Source of the DNA: Atherinomorus stipes
Taxonomy: Eukaryota > Chordata > Actinopteri > Atheriniformes > Atherinidae
DNA: 64,000 nucleotides
NCBI GenBank assembly: GCA_023101725.1
Contig: JALJCO010010468.1
Coordinates: 1 to 64,000 of the forward strand
Reading direction: 5' to 3'
Shown: piece after piece, positions 22,946 through 44,700 of the stretch
Numbering within the stretch: the first letter of the stretch is position 1
Layout of the letters: every line of letters starts with the position of its first letter
Notes under the pieces: generated by a model
The model's input: the letters and a program-made list of their open reading frames with translations, nothing else
The model's database searches: none
Told to the model about the DNA's origin: nothing
Program-made: the position numbers and the translations under genes

Positions 22946-25900
22946 TATGTTAGTGTGTGTTTGAGAGGAGAACAAAACAATTTCCTTTCTTAGTGGCCCG
23001 CCTGATAAAGTCTTCCTCACACTGGCCCCTCATACAAGTCTTGCTCCGCCACTGGTTGAGTCATTAGCTGTTCTTCAACAACCACTACAATTAAATTTAA
23101 CAAATACCATGAAAATTAGTCATTGGACCTGATCATGCATCATGCACAGCGCTTGAACGTCTGTTTTGATTTCATTGCTTTTTAATTTTCTTTCTGAATT
23201 TCTTGGATGGAGGTTGCATTTTGAGATTAGTCTTGTTGGTCATCCTAGAACAAGGCTCTTTTCTGTGTCAAGCCGGCCAAGGAATGGGATAATTCAAGCT
23301 CCAGATAATCCATAGATCCTTAGATTGTCTGGCATTCTTATATAGGTGGAGCTGTTAAAGCATGCATTGTGCATGAGTGTTGTGTTAGTTGTGTGAGTAT
23401 GTCTATGGCCTCACTGCAGCCTCTGTGAATTTTACGTTTGTTTGTGTGGAGCTGTTTTCCTTGCAAGTGATCACTGTGGGGGGTTGGGGTCAAAGCAGCC
23501 TGTAACGGGAGCAGCCAGGCACTTGAAGGGCCATGCTGTTCGGAGGTCAACTAGCCACAGTACACCCAGAGGAAATCTCATGTTCCTGCCAGCCTACAAA
23601 AGTAAACAGTTTCTGTAGCCACCAAGAGCTGGCACCAGGCCTAGGCCACCAGCGATATAACTAAAAGGAATGAATCATGTAACACGCCCACTGCTGAACA
23701 TGAAGGTACACGGCGAAGCCTGTATCAAGACACTTGAATGGTAGCCCAGTCTTGCCACCTTTGTTTTTGTTTGTCTGTGTGAAAACATTTCCATTGCCTA
23801 AAAGTGATTTGGGTCAGCAGAACTTCTGTGCAACCACACCACTCGCCCTCCATAAGCTGTGAGGAGAATTTACCCACTTTTTAAATGCAATCTGCCCCAA
23901 AGAGTCCAACTTCATTCAATATGACAGATAACATCTTTTAGCCACAGTGTTTAATATTTTTAAACCTCCCCTCTCTTTTATGTTCCCTTTTCCTCTCAGC
24001 TGCTCTCTGCTCTGTTTTCTTTACCCCAGCTTTCTCCTCTGTCTACACATCTGCGGTTATTTATCTGTTATTCTGTGGCAGCAATGTGGTCAACATGTGT
24101 CTGGCTTCCCTCCACAATGTACTCATCTGTAGTCAACTAAGGAACCACAGGGGGACCCACCAAGCTCCGTTCATTCGACGGCAAAAACGCACCATGGGAA
24201 CAGATGACGCCTATCATGAGTGCATCCCTGTTAATTGTGTCCCACTTTTGGTCTAATGTTTTATTGCTAATGCATTGCCATGTTTTCCACCTGTTTTCCT
24301 TTGGGTCAAAGAAAACGGAGAATAACAGACATAATGACTGACTGGAATTATAGTGTCTGAGAGTACTATTCAGATTGCCTAAGCCTATGGATTTGCATTG
24401 CTCTGACCTTTAAACTTTTAATCTTAGTGTAATTTAATCCCGAAAGACTATAGCTTCAGACAACGTTGTATCAGGCATACATCAACCTAGAAACCATGAT
24501 AATGTGGGCTGTAAGTAGAGGCATAAAAGGGCTTAAGAGGTAACGGCTCACAGTCTATTTTATCCTGACTTGTCAGTATATATGTTTTGCATATCCTGCC
24601 TTTGCAGAAATTTTTTGCCAACTTTTGCGTGTCTTTAAACGTTAGGCCTATGCCACAACTAAAACTCATATTTGTAAATCCTGGTTTCTTTTTGGGGGGG
24701 GGGATCACATTCACATTGCATTGGTAAATGCAGATGCATCAACTTAATCTGGTTTTACGCTTATAAAAATGTTGAATTGTTGCCCACACTCTCAGCTGCT
24801 TTGAAAAGAAGTGATATCCAAATGAGATCAGGATTGGTTTCAATGTGGAAAATTTAGCTTTTGACAAGAAACATTATGGGCACTTTCTCATTACTTCTGC
24901 TGAACGCAGGCACCAACTTAGAAAACCACAAAAGGTATTTACAAATTACGAAACATTTCAGCCTCCGCCGGGTCTACTTATTGGACAAGACTCATAACAT
25001 TATCCAGGGGCCTTCCTTTGACGGTCTGACTTTGTATTTGATCATGAAAGCACTTTTCAAAGGAATAAACAACACTTATAGGAGTACTTTGGCAGCATAA
25101 AATACACAAATTTGCCTTCCTCCTGGGGGTTTAAGTTGTTTTTACAGCATTTTGGTCTACAGCACCGTGCTTTGCTTGGCTCCAATACACAGTATCTGAA
25201 GTGTGGAAAAAGAAACGACACATAAAAAAGCCAGATGATGAATGCAAGGTCTTTATATATTTATATATATTTATATACATATATATATGTATTTATTCAG
25301 TATAATTGCAACAACATATTCATAGAGCACTGCAGTCCAACAAAGAAGGAAACACAGACACCTGTTGTTGCTGCATGAAGGGACATGAGGCAAGAGGTTT
25401 CCCTTTGTTAATGTGTGCCTTCATTTTTTCCAACTCGATTAGTGCACCATGTTGAATATAATCATTTCAAAGCTTCGGTAAACTTAAAAAATAAGAGAGA
25501 ACTGACAAATAAATACTGTACAACACCATATATGTAATACTAGAATCAGAAACCACAAAAAGATCATGCTTTTCTCAACAATTATAAGTATATTATGCAC
25601 CTTCATGTAACAACGCAGCATTTCTGGCAAGCTTCCCTTCACTTTTATCAGCATTATGGCAAAAATAAAGTGCCTTCCATTAAAATTGGTGATTCCAAAA
25701 CCAAAAAAAAACAAACGCATATTTGCTTCTAAATGCAGAATTCCTGAACAGAGGTCTGGAGCAAATATCCGTAGAATTAGACTAGAAAGAAAGGACAAAT
25801 CCTGGATTTACCCATTAGGTCTCTTAAATGCTAAGTGAGGTGCAGCATTTGCACCACACACATGCATCAGACACAATGACAAATCCTGGAATATTTGGTA

Positions 25901-26782
25901 GTGCCAACTTGTTGCTGTTGCCAGTACCAATATCCTACATCAGCCAGGGTACTGGCCGCCAACTTCTTTAGGAATGATTGTCCTTTCTTTCCAATAAAGT
26001 TCTGTGCATAAACCCAAAAACCAGCTTGAAAGCAACATTTTTCTGCCACACAATGCATCAGCAACTTTTAAGTCAGAAGGGTTCTTACTGCTTTCTGAAA
26101 GCGCACAAAAGCATTATCTGTTCATCACTTCCAATCTGGATTACACAGCCAGCACATTTCCATTAATCTTTACTCCAAAACACTTTGTACAAGATCCAGA
26201 ATGCTGACGAGGTAAATGAACAAATTTGTTTGTCATGGTCAGTTAGTCCCCCTGAGAACATTGAAGAGACACATCTATGAGCACAATCTAATCACGGTAG
26301 AACTTTTCTTTCCCTACATTTGCACTGTAGAGACTTGGAGGCTGGATTTACACTGGCACCAACAGTACGATTTTTTTCTTTCTTTTTTTTTTTATCTCTT
26401 TGGCACCCAGATCACACATTTTCCTGGCTGTGAAAGAAAAACTTGAGGAAACGCATGAAGTCAATCTGTGTGACAAAACACGTCAAATCAAATATGCCTT
26501 TTTTTTCTGTATTGTTTCTGCCTGACAGCACTTCTCATTATACTCCAAGGCAACCTTGACAAGGAAATTAAAATGCTTTAACATTTTTTTAGCTTCGGCT
26601 TCTGGTTGACCTCCTAAATTCCACAATGATTTGCATTTATAGCCATGAAAGCAGTGGCTAAAATGTACATCACAGTGAAAGCATATGCAGAGCTGGATAG
26701 GTAGTTTTACAAACTGGGTATTTTCTTGAAGGCCCAATATACTTTTTGTTGTTGTTGTTGTAATTTCTCCTTCTTTGTCACA
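22946..26782. other. Intergenic, largely featureless
   Basis: No gene is supported. There is an AT dinucleotide patch at about 25,248-25,292 and a GTT microsatellite near 26,743-26,760. Confidence 0.5.
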
Positions 26783-26990
26783 GGAGTAGCTCAGCTGGAA
26801 GGGCAGTCATCTGCCAACCAGAGGGTTGGTGGATCAATTCTAAGCTTCCTTCCCCAAGCTACATACCAAAGTGTCCTTGGGCAAGAGACTGAACCCCACA
26901 TTGCCTCCCAATGTGCCTGTCAGAGTATGAATGGATCAATGTGATCTGTGACTGGAAGAGCGCTATATACGTACAGTCTATTTACCTTTT
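26783..26990 (+). mobile_element. tRNA-derived SINE (V-SINE-like)
   Basis: The head GAGTAGCTCAGCTGGAAGGG carries a Pol III box A, and GGTTGGTGGATCAATTC a worn box B. The body has GTGTCCTTGGGCAAGAGACT and GAACCCCACATTGCCTCCC, and the tail AGCGCTATATACGTACAGTC: the layout of widespread fish SINEs. Confidence 0.8.
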
Positions 26991-27023
26991 CATTTCATTT
27001 TTTGTCGAAGACTGGCCTGGTTG

Positions 27024-27666
27024 TAAGGCTGGGCGATATGGCCTAAAATCGATATCATGATATATTGAGCAGTTCACCTCGGGAATGATAAATGGACCAT
27101 AAAGCTGGATTTATACTCTCACAGCATCTGCGTCCAGTCGGTTCTGCGTACCTGATACAGAGGCAGTGTAAGTCGATGGTTGGCTTCAACTGCCGCATTT
27201 ATTTCCTCAATTAGAGCAATGGTAGCGGCGACAAGCATTCATTCAGTCATTTAGCTACAAAACCCAAGCATCTGGAGCCACGTAACCACACTGACCAATC
27301 ACCAGCTAGTTCTTCTGCGTCTCTGTGTTTGCGTAGCCGGGATGCAAGTCGTGTTTAGAGAGGTGCACATCAGGCCTCTGCGGACTTACGCAGAGGCTAC
27401 GGCGGTTACGCAGATTTAGACGATGCGCAAGTATAAATCCAGCTTAATTCATTAAAGCCTGGATGGGATGGAGTCATGTGACAACAAATGATATGTAGCT
27501 CAACATCTTAAAGGGGAATGATGAGCACATCCTACCTTTAAACAGCCAAAAATTACTTTTATTTTCATTTTATCAAAACGCTGAATATACCAACAAGGGC
27601 AAAATGGCGTCTGTTATCGCGGTAAATTTCAGTATCAGTAAATTTTTGGTTCATCGCCCAGCCCTA
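27024..27666. mobile_element. hAT-like MITE with nested MITE
   Basis: Opens TAAGGCTGGGCGATATGG and closes ATCGCCCAGCCCTA, near-perfect inverted ends. The flanks cctggttg and tctagtgg agree at five of eight bases. Its left end closely resembles the MITE at 16,647. It is interrupted by another element at about 27,100-27,446. Confidence 0.65.
27100..27446. mobile_element. Nested MITE with GCTGGATTTATACT ends
   Basis: Inverted ends TAAAGCTGGATTTATACT (27,100 on) and AAGTATAAATCCAGCTTA (to about 27,446). The interior is rich in TCTGCGT and ACGCAGA motifs. The superfamily is undetermined. Confidence 0.7.
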
Positions 27667-28551
27667 TCTAGTGGTTTGTCTTCTATAATGACAGTAATTG
27701 GTGTAATATTGCAAGCTGGGGCAAAAAGGTATCTTGTACCATTCTTAAAACCAACATACTCCAACGTGGGCTTGTGGAAATAACTATCAGAGTTTCGTTC
27801 TCTGTAAATAATCCGATTTTGTGCTAAAATCTCAACTCCACTGCTCTATCCTCCGCTTTATTTCTTTATCAATCAGAACGCAGTCAGTGTTAATCGATAC
27901 CTACTCGACAATAGATCTGGGGAGTTGAGTTTTTAACATCAGCTACAAATGAAGAATGACAGAGAAACATTTTCTAATTTGAACATAGTCCAGAAGACCA
28001 ACACGTGCAGAAATGAGTGGACAGAGCAGCAGTTTGACATAGTCGAACTCCTGACACTGTTGCCAAGTGATAAAAAACACCCCCTCACCCCCACACATCC
28101 CAGTCCAGCCTTGTGCATAAAGTATAGTTTAGATCTTCTTATGTCTTGTTCCCCTTAAATCCTTTGTAAAGCCTGAGGGATTTATATTGTAGCAGCATAG
28201 TTAGAATGTTCATCTGATGGACTCTTGCCCATACCTGTTTGTTTCCTCCAAATAACCAGCTAATCTTCATATACTACTTCCTACTGTAAAACATACAGAA
28301 AGCATGATCAGGATGTAGACTGTATGTTACTGTCAACCACAAACACTCCAGGACACCATAACAGAAGCCAGTGGGTAGGCATCATGCTTACATGCACCCA
28401 GGAGAGTGTAGTGAAAATAAAGTTTGATGTAATGCCAGATGTGTAAGAGATCAGCAAGTAATGGGACAACAAACCTGTTTTGTTTTTTGTTTTTTTCCTT
28501 TTTTATGTCCATTCATTCAAACCAGTTAGTTTAGCTCAAAATCAGGACAAT
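27667..28551. other. Intergenic downstream of ism2
   Basis: Contains possible distal ism2 3' UTR and no recognisable gene. Confidence 0.5.
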
Positions 28552-28739
28552 ATGCCCAGTCCTAATTTGAGACTATCAGACTGCATAATAATTAAGAAAC
28601 CCAAATGGTCATTTTTATGTTTAATAGCGGATGGGTTGTTTTTTAAGTGATATTTTATGACATTTACGGTAAGCTGTCTCCTCTCAAATTAGGACTGGGC
28701 CCTGTAGGTCTCTGAAGCGGCAGTTTTGGCTGTGGTCCC
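28552..28739 (-). other. ism2: ism2 3' UTR start with 19-bp inverted repeat
   Basis: Positions 28,554-28,572 and 28,682-28,700 are perfect 19-base reverse complements (arm core CCCAGTCCTAATTTGAG), separated by 109 bases, beginning about 40 bases past the stop codon. A variant poly(A) signal ATTAAA lies at 28,625-28,620 inside the loop. It may be a hairpin in the mRNA or a small MITE. Confidence 0.6.
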
Positions 28740-36791
<8,052 letters not shown>

Positions 36792-37260
36792 CTTCTCTCA
36801 CCTCAATGCTTCCCGTTAGGATTTGAGGGGGACAAAGAAAAGGAGAAAGGACAAAAAAGGGGGGATTTTGGTTTTTTCCTCTCTAAGTGAGCTCACTGTT
36901 TGGAGGAAATGCTCGTGTCCTCCTTGTCTCCCGTTAAAGTTAAAGTTTAGCTCGGGACTAATGCAGTTAGAAGCCTCGTCGGGCTTGAAGCGTCACGCTT
37001 TATGAAGATGCGCACCAGCGTCCAGAGGTGTCCTGAGCGCTATCCATATCTTGTACCAGCGTGTAACGCAGCAGCTGTCACTCCGTGAGGCGGCTCGAGC
37101 TCAGGGCGTCTCTTCCCCATAAAAACCACACTTTGAGAGCGCTTTAAGTACCAAAAAGAGGTCAGAAATACCCCACGTAGAATCTCTCCGTCCGCACCGG
37201 CGCTCGCTTATTCAGCTACTTTAAACCGTGACTCACTCGTCGTGGGTGGGTGGGCGTTTT
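36792..37260 (-). promoter_or_regulatory. ism2: Probable ism2 promoter and 5' UTR
   Basis: A CpG-rich stretch just upstream of the ism2 start, unlike the AT-rich DNA around it. It contains an AP-1-like TGACTCAC near 37,229-37,236 and GC-rich blocks near 37,085-37,110 and 37,190-37,205. No convincing TATA box. The assignment is positional. Confidence 0.4.
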
Positions 37261-38186
37261 CTTCCAATACATTGACATCTGGAGTTCATAGTATGCTTTT
37301 TCCTGATAGCTTTTTGTCTGATGCGTTAATCCATTAATCAAGCTTAAATTCATCCAACAGGGTTAACAGTGCGAGGGTGTGCGTCTCGCCCCGCCAACCG
37401 GTCTCGGTAGACTTGGCTTTTACGCACGCATTCAGAGGTTTCATGCAGAGGGAGTCAGGGGTGGGATTGTTCGCAGCTGTGTGGAGGGGGTGCGTTGGGG
37501 GTTTGTATGGTAGAACTGACCATATGCAGAGGTCGGGAGACACTTTCTTTAGGATGGTTTTGCCACAAGTCTTCATCTTACACCACAAACGTACACTCTG
37601 AGGGCTCTAGCCTACTGAATGACTGGCCAACCTGGAATGCGGTGTAATTCAGCATACCAGTAATTTACCATTTACAAAGGCTTTGTTTGCTGAGTATTTG
37701 AGTTGTTCCTTCAGTTTGTGTGCAGGACTGGTAAATAAACAAACCGATTCCATGACTGGTTTCAAATTGGATGATTTAATCTTTGCAGCACTGTTTTCAA
37801 CATCATGGTCAACAAACATCAGGGCATAACAAACTTTAAGAGGTTTATCTTAAACCCAAATTTAAAAAAGGTAAAAAGCAGCAGAAGTTTCCATTGGTCA
37901 CAGCAGGACATTTGACATTAAGCTTAGGAAATTGTCACCATGCATCAGAGTTGCAAACATTTGAATGATCTCACTGGATGTAAAATCTGCATTTTCAGTG
38001 AGAGAAACCTGGCTGTGAAAAAACAGCCATGTTGCTGTTTGTAATTACATTTTGCCTCAATAGACAGAAATGTAGAGACTTACCACAGTCAGCTTGAGAG
38101 GAAACTTTGACTGGAAGAAAATTCTTTGTCGGAGCACTTTTTGGGGAACTGCATCCAGATTTCAGTCTAGATTTCCACATTTTATA
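37261..38186. other. Intergenic, ism2 to sptlc2
   Basis: Between the ism2 promoter region and the likely end of the sptlc2 3' UTR. No gene or named repeat is seen. Confidence 0.6.
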
Positions 38187-39874
38187 TTTTATTCATTAAA
38201 AGGCAAATGCACAACAGATTTATTATTCAAACAGTTTTCTGTGAGAAAAAAAAATACAGTGGCATTTATCTCAGGAAAGTGTCACTGCTGTATATAAAGA
38301 GGACCAAAAATAGCTGTCATGCTGCACTTAAATGCCAAAAACATCCATCATTTTTGGATATGTTTTGAGTTTCACCACTTTGAACTTTTTGGGGGGGGAG
38401 AGGGGATTGACACATCACCAAAAAGCAGCCAGTTTTCTGAAGAACAGACAGCCTCAAGTTCACATCAACAGATTGATGGAGCATAAAACACTCAAATCAA
38501 TGTGACAGTGGTGTGTATGCCAAAAAAGTAAGACCAAAACCAACAGTAAAACCTGAAAACAGGCTGATATGGAATGTTGTCCAGAAGAGGATCACAGATG
38601 GTAAATGATGAGGAAAAGAAAAATATCTGAATATATAAACTTTATCTTTTTTTTTTTTGCAAATTACACTGCATACTTCATATGAGCATTTAACATGCCC
38701 GTCAGTGGTGCAGCACTGAATTTAAGACATGAAATCAGTTAAAATATTCTCTTCACTGGGGCACATTTGGAGCTGCCTTTCCAAAAATAGTTTATCAGAA
38801 CAAAATAAAAAGAAACAGCTGAAAGATAACAAGCACATTATAAATAAATAAAGCCGTCTGTACATCAGATGAGTATCGTCATACATACAGATAAGTTGCA
38901 GCGTGTCTTCCTGCTCAGATTCACATGAAAGCACTTGAGTGAGAATGAATGGAAGAAAAATAAATAATCACACATGTAGCTCGTTGGCTTATAGAAATGT
39001 TAAAGACACTAGGCTCAAACTTTTGAGTGCAGGTGTAAACAGTAAATAAGGCTGAAATCTATTCTTAGAAAATGAGCAGTAAAAAAATATTCGTCAGTCT
39101 TGCTCCCTGGAATTCTTTCCGTTACATGTTTTCTTTCAGAACATCTGTTTTGCATTTCAAGAGGAAAAAAAAAAAGGTAGAAAATATATCTATACATTTA
39201 TATCCTTTGGTTAGGGAAAGAAACCAATAATCTATACTCTGTTCAAGTAAATGTGATCCAGGGTTGTAAATTGTGAGATAAAAAGCAATCAGATCAATAA
39301 ATATGAAGAGCACATGCTTACCACCCCTGTCAAATAATCTTGCATCTTTCTCTGAGGTTTGGGATACTATTCTAAGGCAGTATTATAAACATTGTGATAA
39401 ATAATATTTACATGTCATGTTTTCTTCTTGTGTGCAACATAGCAATGGCTATGATCAGATTCCTTTTTCTCCAAGATCTCTGCTTGAACTACTGTAGGTT
39501 GTTTGTATTACAAAGAAACTCCACATTTTTTTGTTATTATTGCACAAATAAAATACACATTCAATGTGCACGCAGAAATAAGACTTAATGTGAGACAATG
39601 CAATCAGAATAGCCTATAATGCACTTGGTAACAACAGGCAGATATGTGAGTGGGGGGGGGGGCTGCCAGGGTTTGGGGGGACTGTCTGGACAGGTCACAG
39701 ACTGCATGGGGCAGGATGTGGGAGTTTAACATGAGATGATATGGAACAGTTGAGTGGAGGAACTGGCTCAGAGGAAGACGAGGGGGGAAAAGAGTGTTAT
39801 CAGACGCACACACAAACAAAGGGGAGAAGAGTGAGATGGGAAGAAGGCTTGATGTGAAAGGAAGAGGATGAGGC
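38187..39874 (-). other. sptlc2: Probable sptlc2 3' UTR with candidate poly(A) signals
   Basis: Sequence after the sptlc2 stop codon with no coding signal. The first AATAAA motifs I found on the minus strand are at 38,224-38,219 and 38,192-38,187, which would give a 3' UTR of about 1.65-1.7 kb. The true cleavage site is not proven. Confidence 0.5.
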
Positions 39875-39988
39875 TCAGTCCTGCAGCAGGCTCTCCTCAG
39901 ACATCCACCCCAGTGAGGGAAGAGGCTGTTCACGTCTCGAGTACTTGAGCTGCAGCAGGTCGCCCACTTCGCTGATGACTTCCAACGC
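39875..39988 (-). CDS. sptlc2: sptlc2 exon 12 (stop codon)
   Basis: Acceptor gctttgtcag; 37 codons then TGA at 39,877-39,875. It encodes [19 protein letters not shown] followed by a short, poorly conserved tail ending SLLQD. Confidence 0.93.
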   Translation of the reverse strand, partial: ALEVISEVGDLLQLKYSRREQPLPSLGWMSEESLLQD

Positions 39989-41697
39989 CTGACAAAGCAA
40001 CGAGAAGATTGATTTTAATCCGAATCTAAAGATACTTTATTTGCTTTAGTCAAACTCAAATGAAGACTTTTGACATGTCAGAGGGAGAGCTCAAAAAACA
40101 AAGGTGAACAGAAGGCTCGCTATAAAAACCACAACTGAACAGAACCCCCTCCACTTCTTTCCACCAGAGACTGTATCAGCATTGCAACACACTGCAGGGC
40201 ACCTGGAAACAATTTACCTTCCTCCTGACCTTTTTTTTTTTTCCCCCTGATTCCAGGGTTTGAGAAATAGTGAGGACTGGCTTTTCCAAAGACGGAAAAA
40301 GCGGTTCCTGCATGTGCTCTACAAAAGCAGGCTGATGCCCTTTAAATGGATTATTACAAACGGTGCTGACATGCTCCTCACTAAGATGAATGAAGTGTCT
40401 TTGGAGAAACAGAGCAGCTCAAATAAAAATCAAAGCCTGAGCCATGCTGTAATCTTTTAAGACAGCTTGGCCTTCTAGGTTCTTTAATAAAGCACGTACT
40501 GGAAGCTTTTATTACTCAGCAGGTATACACACACGCACGAACATAAATCAGTCAGCAAGCAGATCTGGTTGATGACCATGGCGCTTGGATCTATGATCAC
40601 AAAGTTATGTGGAAGATAATATACAATCCTCACAAGGGAACTAGCCTGTACTGAATATAATCCAGCAGGGAAAGAAACAAAACTTACTGCATCGAGCATC
40701 TCTCGGGTATGAGCAGCCGAGATGCAGAAGCGCGCTCTCGACTCAATGATAGGAGTCGCCGGAAAGCCAACGACCACCGTTCCAATGTTCCTCTTTAACA
40801 TCTCTCGGCCAAATGCCCTGAAAAGTAAAGGAAAGATGAGATACAAGCGAAGACAAATGCTGCTTTGTTCGATCTTTGAATAAGATTCAATTTGAAATAA
40901 AATGGGAGTGTAGAAGTTAAACTGAAAGGAACATCTTCAAATGTCCTCAAAGGAAAGCATATGATCAGATAATAGAGGATAAATCACCCGATTTTGGCAG
41001 GCATGTAGAGCATCATGGGAACAACAGGCGAGTCATCGTTGCCATAGATGATGAAGCCCATGTCGCGGAGTTTCCTGCGGAAGTAGGTAGTGTTCTCTGA
41101 AAGCTGTCTGAGACGACTGGCACCTAGAAAAGGGTAAAGAAGTGTTTATTTTAGAGGAGGTTTGCCTTTTTGTTTTCACTTGTCGATACCACTATGCCCT
41201 CCTCAAATTCTGTAGCCTCTGGGGATCATTGTGGCGAAAAATGTCTGCACAAAAACTGCTGTAAAATAACCATTCCATATTTTTTTTCCTGTTTTTCCTT
41301 TTTTTTTTTGTTTTTTTCATAAATCACAAACAATTTCAGACCTGCTCAAAAGGTTCAAATGTTCTAATCATTTCTAGGATTTGTACCCTTGAAATTTCAG
41401 TTTTTATTGCCATTTTCAATTATCTCAAGTATTGCACTGCATTGAATAATTATCTGTATTATAAATGATAAGGGGATAGATCTTTGGTGGCAATTTATAT
41501 CTTGGATATGTCAAAAAATTGGCAGTAAAATTGATTTGCAATGCTTATGTAATGTCAGACACTAGGGTGGAGGATTAGGGAAAAAATAAAAATTAGAATT
41601 ATTTTGATTGAAATTGAAATCAGAATTAAAAAAAACAATTATTTATTGGTTTTAAAAAAAGGGTTTATTGAACCATAAAAAATAAAATTAAAAATAA

Positions 41698-41764
<67 letters not shown>

Positions 41765-44700
41765 TTATAAAAAAAAAAAAAAAAAAAAAAAATTAATTCT
41801 CTATACTTTCTTTTTTTTTTTCCTCCCCTTTGCTTTCTTTCCCTCAACCCCCCTGTTCATTTCAATATTAAATAAATATAGTATAATAATTTTTTTAATA
41901 TGGAAAAACAAAAAAAAAAAATAAAAAAAAATTAAATTATTTTCCCTCCCCCCCCCCTTCTGGTGAGGTTTGTGCCTAAAAATGCCCCATTTCCTTCCAT
42001 TAAAACTAAGTTTTTTAATCTCACAGTCATTGGCCATGTTCACACGAGAGTTTTGATTCCTCTTTAATTTTGAATAAAAGCTAATTCCGCTTTAAAAGGA
42101 CATTGTAAACACTTAATTCCACATGAAAATTATAATTCTGAATAAAACTTTATTCCGAACTAAGTGGCTGGTTTATTCTCATTTTAATTCCAAATTAAAT
42201 AATTCCTCCATCACATACATTTATTTTGCTTTAACTTAATTCCCGTCATTTTGCACATGTCCGTTCCCTTGTCCTGTTGCAATGCCGCTTTGAAGCGCAT
42301 GTAAAACAGGTGTTGGACTTGTGCCAGCAGGTGGAAATGAAGAAGCATGTTAGTATCGAGCCGTTACTTCTGGGTAACTGTAAATATGCCACATCTGCCC
42401 CCCTGGCCAATCAGAACCCTTTCCAACCACCAGAGTTAAAGCAGAACTAGATTAAAAAACAAACAAACAAAAAAAACAAACTCATTCATTCTCTGTACCA
42501 CGTGTCTAATTCAGCAATAATCAGGCAAGAGGCAGAGTAAAACCTGGACAGATCGCCGGTCTGTCGCTGGGCCAAGACAGAGAGACAGACAACCAAGCAC
42601 ACCCACATTCACACCTAGGGAGGATTTAACATCCACGTCTTTGGTTGGTTGGAAGAAGCAGGACTACCCACAAACAAGGGGAGAACATGCAAACTCCAGG
42701 AAGACCACTATTCGAACCTCTCCCCAACCGAGGCTCTCCACGTAAACCTTGATTCTGAATGATTATTTCCATGTAAACACAAAGGACAATCATTTAATTC
42801 TGAACATCATGTAACCGTGGCCACTCTTTCATTCTTTAAATGTCAAAACTTCTTTGGTGAGAAAAGAAGTGATGAAGTTTTTACTCGTTTCAAGCAGATT
42901 TAGCTGTTTTCCCAAAGTAGGCAGATAAGGAACATCCGTGTATTTTTGCCAGTTGTATTATGGATTCATGAGACAACCAGGGGAGTGATTTGCTTGTTTG
43001 TGTAAGTGTAATACAATTTCTGATTATCAAAATGTTTTAGAGATTGATTAAGAAATTATTTCATAAATTCATAACACAGATAAAAAAAAAAGAAAAAAAA
43101 AAAAGATTTTTTAAAATAGCACCTGTAAAACCTTTGTTTCTTGATAGTTAAAGTTAAAAATAATAAATGAATCTCTTTTTAGTTACATGTTAATTTTGAC
43201 AGGGATAGTTTTTTCCCATTGGTATCAGGTTGTGTAGTATCAGAACAGTTTTATGAATACAGAGAATGAGTACACACACTAAGTATTGGATCAGTACCCA
43301 ATACTGGTATGAGTGGTGCAACCGTACTAAAAAGAAGTTATTGGAAAACTTCATGTCACTCGCTGTGACACTCCCATAGAGTGTAGGGTAGATAATCAAT
43401 GCAATGAAACTCAAATACCCAAATAATTTGTGTAATTCTGAATAATTTAAATCCCTTTTACATATTTTTGCTGCAGTTTAAACTGCAAGTATTTGCTAGT
43501 TAACATCTCATCACCCACAGTGCTACACAGATGTTTTCACTACATTTGCCTGATCACCTCCCTTCATCATTTCTGTGTGTGTACAAATTATCCAAAATTG
43601 TCATCTACCAATCTCCCATGTTGCACCTGTCTGAACAGAACATAATCCTAAGTGATCTCACACATTCCTGTCAACATGTCAAGATGTTTAATCCAAGAGA
43701 ATGAGTGAGTGCATCTGTAAGGATCTTTCTGGTTATTTATGCATAAAGGGTTTATTCATGTTGAACTACTGTGTATACATGCAAAGTGAAATAATAAATC
43801 AAACACAAGCTCTCTCAAATATCTAAAAAAAACAAAAAAAACAAAGGTTAAAAACTGTTAATAGTATGTCTTTTCTTATCCCCTACATTTATATGCAGGC
43901 AGTCTTTGAAGGCAAAGTTCCTTCAGTTTGAGGTCAAAAGGCCGAAACTAAACGGACATCAATCGCCGCGTGTCAGTCTGATGCACACTGTGGATTCTCT
44001 CACTGAATCCTCAGTCCATGCCTGCAGAGATAGCATCTTAACTAAACAAATAACCATATGCAACACAGCGCCAACAGCTACACACATCTGCCTGACTGCA
44101 CTCAGAAACAGAGCAGAAACAACACCGCTTCAAAGGAGGCTAAAACACAACAGAGTCTGGCATCATGTTTACCCACACAGCCAAGAAATCCACAGGTATC
44201 CCAGACTCTGAGTGATATTAAGTCTTTCATATGCCTTAGCTTTCTTTTCATTTCATAGACATTATGACTTGTCTCCGTATGTCCCATCAATGTTTCATCA
44301 TTGCTTCCAGTTGAAGCAGGCCCATGTCTGCTGCCCATTCCTTAGCAACGTGAAGAAACAACAAACTTTAAGTGGGCAGCTCAGCTGTCACTCTGACTTT
44401 GTGTCAGCATCTGAATCTTCAAAGGCTTGAATTGCAAACAGCGACAGGGCTGCAACCAATCAGACTGTCACTGTTACTCTTCTACAGGGATAGCTTGTCA
44501 AGCCAATACGAAGGCTGCAAGGTCAGCTAGTCTGGCTTTCCCTTCTCAGAAGTGATACAGAAGACGAAAGGCAACACAATAAAGGTTACCCCTGGAGTCG
44601 TTATCTTTGCACACAACAACTGAATGGCTGAGAGGCAACGTAACCTGATCTTACATCAGCTTTTTGAGGGAGGCTGAATCAGTCCAGTTCTGTGAAGAGC

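Noticed and set aside
22985..23056. CTCCGCCACTG at about 23,045-23,055, similar to a hAT end
   Set aside because: No partner end and no 8-bp duplication found.
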